Source: JAFKFH01 sp017307375 (GTDB lineage Bacteria > Pseudomonadota > Alphaproteobacteria > Ferrovibrionales > Ferrovibrionaceae). Taken from it: a stretch of 64,000 nucleotides of DNA. The notes under the pieces are model-generated. The model worked only from the letters and a program-made list of their open reading frames with translations, was not told where the DNA came from and searched no databases. Positions within the stretch are counted from its first letter, which is position 1; each line of letters opens with the position of its first letter. The DNA lies in NCBI GenBank assembly GCA_965229335.1, contig OZ245874.1, positions 1,984,001 through 2,048,000 of the forward strand, written 5' to 3'. Of the stretch, positions 10,144 to 17,634 are shown piece by piece. A program made the translations under genes and the position numbers.

Positions 10144-11153
10144 AACCCCGCCAGCACGATCTTGCCGCGCGTCGCGCCGGATTCGATCCGGGCATGCGCG
10201 CGGCGCAAGGTGCCCGCGTCGATCCGGCCCAACGTCTCGGTCGCCGTGGTGCGGATGACGCCGGCATCGACCAGCGCCGAGATTTCGTTCAGCAGGCGAT
10301 GCTGGGCGATCATGTCGGGCGTCTCGAACAGCGGCCGGGTGAACATCAGTTCCCAATGGGCCGAGATGCTGGCCCGCTTCAGCGGCACGATGTCGAAGGT
10401 CTTGGGATCGTCGATCAGGGCAAACTTGCCCTGCGGCCGGATCGCCGGGATGATGCCGGGATAGTGGCGGTCGCTCGCGGTCAGGCTCGCCACCATGTCG
10501 ACCTGGGGCTGGCCGATCGCCTTCAATTCGGCGACCAGGTCCTTGGCGTGGTCGACGACATGGTGCGCGCCGAGGCTCAGGCACCAGTCGCGCGTCTCCG
10601 GCCGCGAGGCGGTGGCGATCACGGTCAGCCCGGTCAGCCGGGCGGCCAACTGGATCAGCATCGACCCGACGCCGCCCGCCCCGCCGATGATCAGCAGGCT
10701 GCGGCCGTCCGGCGTCTTGCCGGGGGCGACCCCCAGCCGGTCGAACAGGATCTCCCAGGCGGTAATCGCGGTCAGCGGCAAGGCCGCGGCTTCAGGCCAC
10801 GAAAGCGATTTCGGCTTGCGGCCGACAATGCGCTCGTCGACCAGATGATATTCCGCATTGGTGCCCGGCCGGGCGATCGAACCGGCGTAGAACACCGCGT
10901 CGCCCGGCTGGAACAGCGTTACCGCCGGGCCGACGGCGGTGACCGTTCCGGCCGCGTCCCATCCCAGGATTTTCGCCGTGCCGTCCGGCGGCGCGACCCC
11001 TGCGCGGACCTTCGTGTCGACCGGATTGACCGAGACCGCCTCGATCCGGACCTTCAGGTCGCGCGGACCCGGTTCGGGCTCGGGGATGTCGAGGTCGATC
11101 AGCGCTTGATCGGCGGTAATGGGTGACGGCGTATAGTACCCGACGGCTTTCAT
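10140..11153 (-). CDS. Zinc-type alcohol dehydrogenase-like / quinone oxidoreductase family protein
   Basis: A 337-residue medium-chain dehydrogenase/reductase. It has the GroES-like N-terminal domain (KVRIEAVSVNPVDTKVR, then GWDAAGTV), the nucleotide motif GGAGGVGSMLIQLAA and a substrate-side C-terminus. The structural-zinc cysteines of classical ADHs are absent, as in the quinone-oxidoreductase-like branch (zinc-binding ADH family protein type). I chose the ATG at 11151-11153, the MKAVGYY start; an upstream in-frame start would run through the divergent HxlR promoter. Expression is probably controlled by the divergent HxlR regulator at 11255, the usual arrangement for such pairs, where electrophiles or quinones induce the reductase. 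Converges on dctM with stop codons sharing CTAG. Confidence 0.85.
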   Translation of the reverse strand: MKAVGYYTPSPITADQALIDLDIPEPEPGPRDLKVRIEAVSVNPVDTKVRAGVAPPDGTAKILGWDAAGTVTAVGPAVTLFQPGDAVFYAGSIARPGTNAEYHLVDERIVGRKPKSLSWPEAAALPLTAITAWEILFDRLGVAPGKTPDGRSLLIIGGAGGVGSMLIQLAARLTGLTVIATASRPETRDWCLSLGAHHVVDHAKDLVAELKAIGQPQVDMVASLTASDRHYPGIIPAIRPQGKFALIDDPKTFDIVPLKRASISAHWELMFTRPLFETPDMIAQHRLLNEISALVDAGVIRTTATETLGRIDAGTLRRAHARIESGATRGKIVLAGF

Positions 11154-11254
11154 GACAATCTCCTGCTGGCTGTCGGCAACGGAGATAGTGGGTGGCTGCG
11201 CCTCCGTCGATACGGCATAATTCTGCCGGTAGTACACATTTGGATACTGTGGCG

Positions 11255-11608
11255 ATGAAAAAGCTGCGGCACTACGACTGCGCCAGCGGTTGCCCGGTCG
11301 AAGCGACGCTCGACCTGATCGACGGCAAATGGAAGGGTGTGATCCTCTATCACCTGGAGGATGGACCGATCCGCTTCAACGAACTGCGCCGCCGCCTGAA
11401 CCATATCACCCAGCGCATGCTGACCCGGCAGCTGCGCGAGCTGGAGGACAGCGGGCTGATCCTGCGCACCGTCTATCCGCAGGTGCCGCCCAAGGTCGAA
11501 TACGCACTGTCCGACGACGGCCGCAGCCTGGCGCCGGTGATCGCCGCGCTGCACGACTGGGGGCGCGGCTGGCTGACCCGTCGGCCGCAGGCCCAGGCGG
11601 CCGAGTAG
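11255..11608 (+). CDS. HxlR-family transcriptional regulator
   Basis: A 117-residue winged-helix protein of the HxlR (DUF24) family. It shows the N-terminal cysteine in ASGCPVEATLDLI, the helix pair KWKGVILYHL and RFNELRRRLNHITQRMLTRQL, and the wing with YPQVPPKVEYALS. The Cys near residue 11 is the position used for thiol sensing in many members. The start at 11255 (MKKLRHY) fits the family length; earlier in-frame codons would add a non-conserved tail. It is divergent from the ADH-like gene with 101 bases between the two starts and probably represses it and itself. Confidence 0.88.
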   Translation: MKKLRHYDCASGCPVEATLDLIDGKWKGVILYHLEDGPIRFNELRRRLNHITQRMLTRQLRELEDSGLILRTVYPQVPPKVEYALSDDGRSLAPVIAALHDWGRGWLTRRPQAQAAE

Positions 11609-11613
11609 GCACG

Positions 11614-12444
11614 GTGGCACGCAACGATCCGCATAACCGGACGCGCTACTGGCGTGACCCGGCGTTGCCGGGGTTCAGCCTGCTCGCCGCCGATTTCACC
11701 ACCCACGACTATGCGCCGCACAGCCACGATGCCTTCGTCGTCGCCGTGACCGAGGCCGGCGGCGCCGAATTCCGCAGCCGTGGCCGAACCGAGGAGGCGC
11801 AGGTCCAGCGCCTGCTGGTCTTCAACCCGGCCGAGCCGCATTCCGGCCGCATGGGGCGGTCGCGCCGCTGGCGCTATCGGTCCGTTTATGCCGACACGCA
11901 GGCCGTCGCCGGGCTGCAGGCCGCGCTGGGCATCGAGGCGACGCCCTATTTCCTGTCGAATGTGGTCGAGGACCCGGCGCTGATCGGCACGTTCCTCGAT
12001 CTTCACCGTGCCCTCGACGGCGAGGCCGACGCGCTGCGCCGGCATGAGCTTGCGGTTGCCGGCTTCGGCGCGCTGTTTCGGCGCCACGGCACCGGCGGCG
12101 GCCGGATTGCCCGGGCCCCGCGCGATCGGGCCTTGCTCGACCGCGCCGTCGGGTTGCTGTGGGACCACCATGTCGAGGGCCTTACGCTCGGGGATCTCGG
12201 CGAGGCCGTCGGGCTGACGGCGTTCCAGCTGATCGGCTTGTTCAAGCGCGGCACCGGCATGACCCCGCATGCCTACCTGACCCAGATCCGCCTGCGCGTC
12301 GCGACCGACCTGCTGCGCGGGGGCACCGCCCTGGCCGAAGCCGCCGTGGCGGCCGGCTTCTACGATCAGAGCGCGCTGCAGAACCACTTCAAGCGCGCCC
12401 ATGGCATCACCCCGCTGCAATATATGCGAGCGTATCTGACCTAG
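11614..12444 (+). CDS. AraC-family transcriptional regulator with cupin-type sensor domain
   Basis: A 276-residue regulator. The first 150 residues form an AraC arabinose-binding-like cupin (HSHDAFVVAVTEAGGAEFRSRG, then the FNPAEPHSG turn). The last 100 residues hold the double helix-turn-helix with LTLGDLGEAVGLTAFQL and the second signature LAEAAVAAGFYDQSALQNHFKR. The likely start is GTG 11614, a few bases after the HxlR stop; the longer open frame upstream overlaps the HxlR gene. Members with this layout often control a nearby exporter or dehydrogenase. None is obvious here, so the target is unknown. Its TAG stop shares CTAG with the TetR gene stop. Confidence 0.85.
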   Translation: MARNDPHNRTRYWRDPALPGFSLLAADFTTHDYAPHSHDAFVVAVTEAGGAEFRSRGRTEEAQVQRLLVFNPAEPHSGRMGRSRRWRYRSVYADTQAVAGLQAALGIEATPYFLSNVVEDPALIGTFLDLHRALDGEADALRRHELAVAGFGALFRRHGTGGGRIARAPRDRALLDRAVGLLWDHHVEGLTLGDLGEAVGLTAFQLIGLFKRGTGMTPHAYLTQIRLRVATDLLRGGTALAEAAVAAGFYDQSALQNHFKRAHGITPLQYMRAYLT

Positions 12445-13082
12445 CCGTCTCTGCCGTAGGCAGCCATGAACACCTTCGTCGCCGCTGCCACGCGCCGGTC
12501 GATGGCAGCGTTTGTCGGCGGCTCCTGAACCCCCAGCGACAAGGCCAGCGTGCCGCGATCGAGCAGCATGCCGAGAAACATCTCGGCTGCTTCGAGCGGA
12601 TCTTCGACTCTGAGCTCGCCATGGGCCGCGGCGTCGGCAAGATAGGCAGCCAGTCCTGCCCGCGCCGAGGACGGACCTTTCTCCCAGAAGCTGCTGGCGA
12701 GATCCGGGTAGCGCTTCGCCTCGGCGACCGCGAGGCGGTACAGGCCCATCACCTCTTCCGACAGCACGATCCGCATCGCCGCGGTCCCGGCCGCGGCCAG
12801 GATCTCGGCCGGCGGACGCCGCGAGCCGTCGGCCGGGTTGTCGAGGGTGATAGCGGCGTCGAGCCTGGCGGTGACATCGGCCACGACCGCGGCGAACAGC
12901 CCCTGCTTGTTGCCGAAAGCGGAATAGAGCGTCGTCTTCGACCCGCCGACCGCCTGGATGATCTCGTCCACGCTGGTCCCGTCGAAGCCGCGCTCGATGA
13001 ACAGCCGGGTCGCGGCGGCCAGCATGCGCTGGCGCCGCTCGCGCCCCGGCCGTCGCGATCCGTCCTCGTTCATGCCGCCCAT
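12441..13082 (-). CDS. TetR-family transcriptional regulator
   Basis: A TetR repressor of 213 residues from the ATG at 13082 (13073 is an equally possible start; a TTG at 13136 overlapping the upstream stop is less likely). The N-terminal helix-turn-helix is clear, with RRQRMLAAATRLFIERGF then TSVDEIIQAVGGSKTTLYSAF. The C-terminal half resembles the AefR-like ligand domain, with a long helix around LSEEVMGLYRLAVAEAKRYP. It lies directly downstream of the methyltransferase gene on the same strand, and a palindromic site in front of that gene matches TetR operator form, so autoregulation of a two-gene operon is likely. Confidence 0.88.
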   Translation of the reverse strand: MGGMNEDGSRRPGRERRQRMLAAATRLFIERGFDGTSVDEIIQAVGGSKTTLYSAFGNKQGLFAAVVADVTARLDAAITLDNPADGSRRPPAEILAAAGTAAMRIVLSEEVMGLYRLAVAEAKRYPDLASSFWEKGPSSARAGLAAYLADAAAHGELRVEDPLEAAEMFLGMLLDRGTLALSLGVQEPPTNAAIDRRVAAATKVFMAAYGRDG

Positions 13083-13132
13083 GTCCCGTCCGATGTCACG
13101 GGTGCCGTTGTGGCCGGTCCGGACATGCGCGG

Positions 13133-14134
13133 TCAAGCCGGCACGGCCTCGATCGCAGTCAGTTCGGGCAGGATTTCCCGCGATCCGACATGGCGAAATC
13201 CGGCTTCTGCCAGCAACGCGGCATATTGTGCTTCCGATCGTTCGCGGCCGCCGGTTATCGCCATCATGTGCAAGTCGAGCAGCTTGGCGGCATCGGGAAG
13301 GTTCGCCGGACCGATCATCGCTTCGAGAATGACCAGGCGGCCGTTATCGGCAATTGCCCGGCGGCAGTTGCCGAGGATGGTGATGCAGCGCGAATCATCC
13401 CAGTCGTGCAGGACATGCTTGAGCAGATGCAGGTCGGCGCCTGCCGGCACGGCCTGGAAGAAGTCGCCTGCGACCAGCGCGCAGCGTGGCGGCGGGGCGG
13501 CGCGGGCGGCGGCGATCGCGTCGTCGAGGTCGAACAGGATGCCGGACAGTTGGGGCTGGCCCTTCAGGATCGTCGCCAGCAGCGTTCCATTGCCGCCGCC
13601 GATATCGAGCACCCGGTCGAAACCCGCGAAAGGATAGCTGGCCGCAACCGCTTCGGCCTCGCCGCGATAGGTATCCTCCATCGCCTGGTGGAAAATCGCG
13701 AAGGGGCCGGGATTGTGGCGATAGAAACCGAAGATCGAATCGCCGAATACCGCGTCGAAGGCCGGCCGCCCACCGCGCACCGTCTGTTCCAGTGCCGCCC
13801 AGGCCCGAAACTGTTCGGCCCCCACCATGCGCACGAAGCCGCGGACGCTGTCCGGCGCGTCGGTGCGCAGCGGACCACCCAGCGCGCCGAGCATGAAGCG
13901 GCGGCCGTCGGTTTCCCGAAAGATGCCGAACGCCGCCAGCGCCCGCATCACGCGGTATAGGGCGTCCGGATCGGCCGCGGTGTCGAGGGCCAGGTCGGCG
14001 ATCGGCTGCGGCTCGGCGCCGAGCAGGTCGGCGACCCCCAGCGTCGCGGCGACGCTGAGCGATTGGGAAATCCAGTAGGCGGTGGCGAGCTGCTGCAGCG
14101 CCACGGCGGGCGGCAGGGCAGGGGCGGGGTTCAT
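13133..14134 (-). CDS. SAM-dependent O-methyltransferase, plant-COMT/hydroxyneurosporene methyltransferase family
   Basis: A 333-residue class I methyltransferase. An N-terminal winged dimerisation domain (about residues 10-95) contains WISQSLSVAATLGVADLL. It is followed by the catalytic domain with SAM motif I (VLDIGGGNGTLL), the acidic residue at the end of strand 2 (FDLDDAI) and the catalytic-histidine region LKHVLHDWDD. These enzymes methylate hydroxyls of small aromatic or polyketide acceptors. GGAG stands six bases before the ATG at 14134, which decides against the upstream in-frame ATG at 14146. No biosynthetic cluster surrounds it, so substrate and role are unknown; coupling with a TetR gene suggests a xenobiotic or secondary-metabolite response. 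Confidence 0.88.
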   Translation of the reverse strand: MNPAPALPPAVALQQLATAYWISQSLSVAATLGVADLLGAEPQPIADLALDTAADPDALYRVMRALAAFGIFRETDGRRFMLGALGGPLRTDAPDSVRGFVRMVGAEQFRAWAALEQTVRGGRPAFDAVFGDSIFGFYRHNPGPFAIFHQAMEDTYRGEAEAVAASYPFAGFDRVLDIGGGNGTLLATILKGQPQLSGILFDLDDAIAAARAAPPPRCALVAGDFFQAVPAGADLHLLKHVLHDWDDSRCITILGNCRRAIADNGRLVILEAMIGPANLPDAAKLLDLHMMAITGGRERSEAQYAALLAEAGFRHVGSREILPELTAIEAVPA

Positions 14135-14150
14135 TGCTGTCTCCATAATG

Positions 14151-14168
14151 TAACGTACAGTACTGTTA
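14151..14168. promoter_or_regulatory. Inverted-repeat operator, probably for the TetR regulator encoded at 12441-13082
   Basis: TAACGTACAGTACTGTTA is an imperfect palindrome: left arm TAACGTAC, right arm read from the other strand TAACAGTAC. It contains the perfect palindrome ACAGTACTGT. It ends 16 bases before the methyltransferase start and overlaps the place expected for the -10 box of a leftward promoter (TTGCAC, 17 bases, TAACAG on the minus strand). Form and position are typical of TetR operators. Which protein binds is inferred from linkage. Confidence 0.6.
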
Positions 14169-14171
14169 GGG

Positions 14172-14195
14172 CCGCTTGTCGATATGTGCAAGCGG
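14172..14195 (-). terminator. Hairpin after the membrane-protein gene
   Basis: CCGCTTG and CAAGCGG form a perfect 7-bp stem with a 10-base loop, 20 bases past the stop of the membrane-protein gene on the minus strand. There is no T-run behind it, so it is a weak terminator candidate separating that gene from the methyltransferase promoter. Confidence 0.3.
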
Positions 14196-14214
14196 TATCT
14201 GCTGCCGGGCGGGA

Positions 14215-15789
14215 TCACCAATAGGCCGGGTGATAGCCGAACGAGGCGCCGAGCAGGGGGCCCCGACGCATGAAGTCGTTGATCGGATAGAAATAGGGCT
14301 CGATCTGGACGATCAGCCGGACGGCCGGCGCCGCGATGCGCCCGGCCGGCGAGTGCAACATCATCTGTCGTTCCAGCGTCGTGAAGGCCTGCGACGTGGA
14401 AACGGCGTTGGGTATCAGCAGGAAGCCGGCCGCGACGCCGATGAATGCGGCCGCGACGGCAAAGGTCAGCCGTCGCGGCTGCAGTCCCGGCAACAGGATC
14501 AGGGCCGACATGCGCGACGCCTTGATCATGTGGATCAGCGCGCCCAGGAAGGAAAAGAACAGTGCCAGCGGCGGCACGTAGAGGGCGGCGACGGCATCGC
14601 GGCCGATCTGGCCGTAGGGGCCGCGGTCGGCAAACTTGTCGTCCGCCTCGGTCAATGCCCGCATCTCGGCGTCGAGCCGCCGGTTGATCGCCGGCTCGTA
14701 GACGTCGGCCACATAGGCTACGAGGCCCATGCGATGCGCCAGCCTGACCGGCTCGGCCAGGCCGATCGCCCGGCGCCACTTCTCCTGGATCGCGGGTTCG
14801 GCCTCGAACCTGTCGATATCGAGGTTTTTCGGCAGGACCACCCCGAGCGCGCCGACCATGGCCTGTTCATAGGCATCGTCGGCTTCGTCGACGATCCTTT
14901 CGGCGACCGCGGCGTCGAACGCGGCGCGGTCCGACGGGTTCCAGCCTGCCGGCAGGTCGAGGTTTGCCCTGGCCGAAATCTCGTCGCGGACCTGGTCGCG
15001 GAACGCTGCCGGAACCCGCGTGGGCGTCCAGCCATGTCGGCGCAGTTCGTTTTCGTAGTCGGCCCAGGCCGCGGTCTGGCGCGCGGGAATGGCCAGCAAT
15101 GCCTGGCGGTAGCGATTCACCCCGTCGGCATAGGCGTTGTAGCTGTCGACGACGGCTTCCGCGCTGGGGACGAAGACGTTGGTGTAGGAAGATTCCGCGG
15201 TGCCGATCGCGGCTTCGAGGCGCAGCCGGGCCAGCTGGCGCAGCATGCCCGTGACCGACCCGTCGGCGTCGCCATGCAGGAACGTCATGATCGGCAGCAG
15301 CGACAGGAACGACTTTCCCTCCGGACTTGCCATCACCGCGGGCGTCAGCTCGATGCCTTCGATCGCCGCATCCTGCTCGATGATGGAAGTGGTCATCAGC
15401 CGGATCCGGATGGCGGTGCGCCGCTCGGTTCCGGTCGACCTGTCCACCAGATAGTCGATCAGGCCCTTCTGCAGGACGTACATCGTGGCCATGCTGAGCA
15501 GCCCCGATACCAGGAGCAGGCCGAGAAAGGCGGCAAGCCCGAGGCCGCGGCGCTCGGCCCGCCGGATGATCGCCTTCCAGAAGACCAGCGCCAGCGCGAT
15601 CCCCGACAGCGCCCGGCCGATATGCTCGATCATCCCGATCTCGTCCGGCGCGGCCATGCCCCCGGTCACGTCGAGCAGCCGGCCGTTGAACGCGAATTCG
15701 ACCACCAGATAGGCGAGGGTGAGCGGCAGCACGATCCTGACGGTCCAGCCGGGCCTCAGCCGCACCGCAGGTGACCACCATGCGGGCAT
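14215..15789 (-). CDS. Predicted inner-membrane protein of unknown function
   Basis: A 524-residue protein I do not recognise. Hydrophobic segments are visible near residues 17-35, 58-75 and 82-108, then a long hydrophilic stretch of roughly 280 residues (about 115-395) rich in charged helices. Two or three further membrane segments follow near 400-425 and 435-460. The soluble stretch between the membrane blocks contains no motif I can assign. It follows a small lipoprotein gene by 11 bases on the same strand, so the two are probably co-transcribed and may act together at the envelope. No ribosome site is obvious before the ATG, consistent with translational coupling. Confidence 0.6.
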   Translation of the reverse strand: MPAWWSPAVRLRPGWTVRIVLPLTLAYLVVEFAFNGRLLDVTGGMAAPDEIGMIEHIGRALSGIALALVFWKAIIRRAERRGLGLAAFLGLLLVSGLLSMATMYVLQKGLIDYLVDRSTGTERRTAIRIRLMTTSIIEQDAAIEGIELTPAVMASPEGKSFLSLLPIMTFLHGDADGSVTGMLRQLARLRLEAAIGTAESSYTNVFVPSAEAVVDSYNAYADGVNRYRQALLAIPARQTAAWADYENELRRHGWTPTRVPAAFRDQVRDEISARANLDLPAGWNPSDRAAFDAAVAERIVDEADDAYEQAMVGALGVVLPKNLDIDRFEAEPAIQEKWRRAIGLAEPVRLAHRMGLVAYVADVYEPAINRRLDAEMRALTEADDKFADRGPYGQIGRDAVAALYVPPLALFFSFLGALIHMIKASRMSALILLPGLQPRRLTFAVAAAFIGVAAGFLLIPNAVSTSQAFTTLERQMMLHSPAGRIAAPAVRLIVQIEPYFYPINDFMRRGPLLGASFGYHPAYW

Positions 15790-15800
15790 CGGCCGGGCCG

Positions 15801-16076
15801 TCAGAAGCGGATGGTCGGCTTGGCCGGCCGCTTGTCGTCGGCCGTGGCAAGGCGGGGAATGTCATCCTTGCCGGCGCGCTGGACCGGCGCGGGAATGGCG
15901 GCGGGCATGCGGGCAAGGCTGGCCTTGCGCAGGTCGGTCCGGCTGCCTTTGGCCGCCGGGACCGGCCGGGCCGGTTCCCCGCCGGCCTGGCCGGTCGGGC
16001 GCGGCGGCGCCGTGCAGCCGCTCAGGCCCAGCCCGACCAGCAAAACCGCGCCGATGATGATCCTGCCGACCAGCAT
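15801..16076 (-). CDS. Small predicted lipoprotein
   Basis: A 91-residue protein starting at MLVGRIII. It has a short hydrophobic signal and a lipobox LSGC, so Cys at about residue 19 would be lipidated. The mature part is a short proline- and alanine-rich, basic segment without recognisable fold. An in-frame upstream ATG at 16136 would put 20 extra residues before the signal and is unlikely. It is the first gene of a probable pair with the membrane protein downstream. The function is unknown. Confidence 0.6.
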   Translation of the reverse strand: MLVGRIIIGAVLLVGLGLSGCTAPPRPTGQAGGEPARPVPAAKGSRTDLRKASLARMPAAIPAPVQRAGKDDIPRLATADDKRPAKPTIRF

Positions 16077-16152
16077 GACCGGACCCTGCCCCCCGGAAAT
16101 TACACCCAGGATAGGCAGGATCCGGCCGGCTGGCAACGCGCGGGCCTCGCGG

Positions 16153-17049
16153 TCAGTGGCTGCCCAGCAGCGCAGCCCGGTTCTGCTTCAGGAACTCGGC
16201 AACCGGGGTCGGTGCCCGTCCGGTCAGTTCTTCGACCGCCGGGGTGACGATCGCCGAATAGCCGCGTGCGGTCTCGATATCGAAATCGATCAGCACGTCG
16301 ACCATGAACGGCGGGATGCCGGCGGCGGCAAGGCCCGGACGCAGCGCTTCCGGCGGCAGCGCGACATGCGCGACCGGCTTGCCGCTGATCTCGGCGGCGA
16401 TCGCGGCAATCTCGTCCTGGCTGGGTGCGGCGGGACCGGTGATGTCATAGATCCGCCGTCCCTCGGCCGATCGCAGGGCCGCTGCCGCGGCCCGGGCGCA
16501 ATCCTGCCGCGTCACGTAGGAGCGGCGGCCGCTGCCGGTGGCGGTGAACAACGTGCCGGTGGCCACGGCATGGGGCAGGGCATGCAGCAGCAGGTCGGCA
16601 TAGAGGTTGTTGCGCAGGAACGTCCAGCCCATCGGCGAGGCGGCCAGCGCCTGCTCGGTCCAGAAATGATCGTCGCTGAGCGAGCTCTGCGGGGTCGGGT
16701 GTGCGGCGACGACCGAGGTATAGACGACGTGGGAGACGCCGGCCGCCGCCGCGGCCGCGACCGCGGCGCGGTGCTGGGCCAGCCGCTTTCCGGGCTGGGC
16801 CAGTTCGTCGGTCGAGATCAGCAACAGCCGGCCACCCCCGGCAAAGGCCGCGGGCAGGGTCGCCGGATCGTCGAAATCGGCCTGGCGCACCGTGACGCCG
16901 CGGGCGGCAAGGTCGGCCAGCTTGTCGGGGTTGCGGGTCGTCGCCACGATCGGGCCGGCCTGTGCGGCCAGCAGGAAATCGACGACCTGGCGGCCGAGAT
17001 GGCCGCCGGCGCCGGTGACGATCAGGGCGGGGCTTTGGGTGTCAGGCAT
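16153..17049 (-). CDS. NmrA-like NAD(P)H-binding reductase (QorB-type SDR)
   Basis: A 298-residue atypical short-chain dehydrogenase. It has an N-terminal Rossmann motif (IVTGAGGHLGRQVV), the basic ARG/ARNPDKL segment that selects NADPH, and an NmrA-like C-terminal domain. The closest well-known relative in layout is the quinone oxidoreductase QorB. GGAAG upstream supports the ATG at 17049 over the one at 17064. It is divergent from an HxlR regulator, an arrangement common for quinone- or electrophile-inducible reductases, with a perfect inverted repeat between the two. Confidence 0.82.
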   Translation of the reverse strand: MPDTQSPALIVTGAGGHLGRQVVDFLLAAQAGPIVATTRNPDKLADLAARGVTVRQADFDDPATLPAAFAGGGRLLLISTDELAQPGKRLAQHRAAVAAAAAAGVSHVVYTSVVAAHPTPQSSLSDDHFWTEQALAASPMGWTFLRNNLYADLLLHALPHAVATGTLFTATGSGRRSYVTRQDCARAAAAALRSAEGRRIYDITGPAAPSQDEIAAIAAEISGKPVAHVALPPEALRPGLAAAGIPPFMVDVLIDFDIETARGYSAIVTPAVEELTGRAPTPVAEFLKQNRAALLGSH

Positions 17050-17075
17050 GAGGGGTTCTTCCATCCACGACAGGT

Positions 17076-17094
17076 TGGTCTCTTTTTGAGACCA
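17076..17094. promoter_or_regulatory. Perfect inverted repeat between the NmrA-like gene and an HxlR gene; candidate HxlR operator
   Basis: TGGTCTC, five T, GAGACCA is a perfect 7-bp inverted repeat. It lies 27 bases from the start of the NmrA-like gene and about 79 bases before the HxlR ATG, in the only intergenic space of this divergent pair. Position and symmetry fit an operator controlling both; binding is inferred. Confidence 0.5.
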
Positions 17095-17172
17095 GGACTA
17101 AAATAGAGATGGACCTGATATCGGGAAGAAGGCAGCTTCGCGTCAGATGGTTACCTGGAAGGAACTACCCTG

Positions 17173-17625
17173 ATGACCGCGGCAACGGAACAGGACGACG
17201 CCCGGTTGGTCGAGCGCCTGCGCGACGCCCGGGCCGGGCATGACGAGTTTTCCGCCTGTCCGGTACGCGGCGTGCTCGACCAGATCGGCGACAAATGGTC
17301 GACGCTGATCGTCATCACCCTGGCCGAGCGGCCGTTCCGTTTCGGCGAACTGCGCCGGGCGCTGGCCGACATCTCGCAGCGCATGCTGACCCAGACGTTG
17401 CGCGATCTGCAGCGCGACGGCCTGGTCGAGCGTCGGGTCTATCCGACCGTGCCGCCCAGCGTCGATTATCGCCTGACGCCCCTCGGCCGCTCGCTGCTCG
17501 GTCCCCTCGGGGCCCTGATCCGCTGGGCCGACGAGAACCACGGCGCGATCCGCGCGGCCCGGCTGGACTTCGACGCGGCATCCGACCGGCCGCGCACCTG
17601 GACCGCGCGGGGCGAGATCGGCTAA
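17173..17625 (+). CDS. HxlR-family transcriptional regulator
   Basis: A 150-residue winged-helix regulator. An N-terminal extension of about 30 residues precedes the conserved FSACPVRGVLDQIGDKWSTLIV, whose Cys is the usual thiol-sensing position. The recognition region RFGELRRALADISQRMLTQTL and the wing YPTVPPSVDYRLT follow. GGAAGGA precedes the ATG. It is divergent from the NmrA-like reductase it probably controls, and 9 bases upstream of the DadA-like oxidase gene, which may share its transcript. Confidence 0.88.
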   Translation: MTAATEQDDARLVERLRDARAGHDEFSACPVRGVLDQIGDKWSTLIVITLAERPFRFGELRRALADISQRMLTQTLRDLQRDGLVERRVYPTVPPSVDYRLTPLGRSLLGPLGALIRWADENHGAIRAARLDFDAASDRPRTWTARGEIG

Positions 17626-17634
17626 CAATCGACG

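Noticed and set aside
11235..11252. AGTA-N10-TACT as an operator between the ADH and HxlR genes
   Set aside because: Four-base arms are too short to distinguish from chance.
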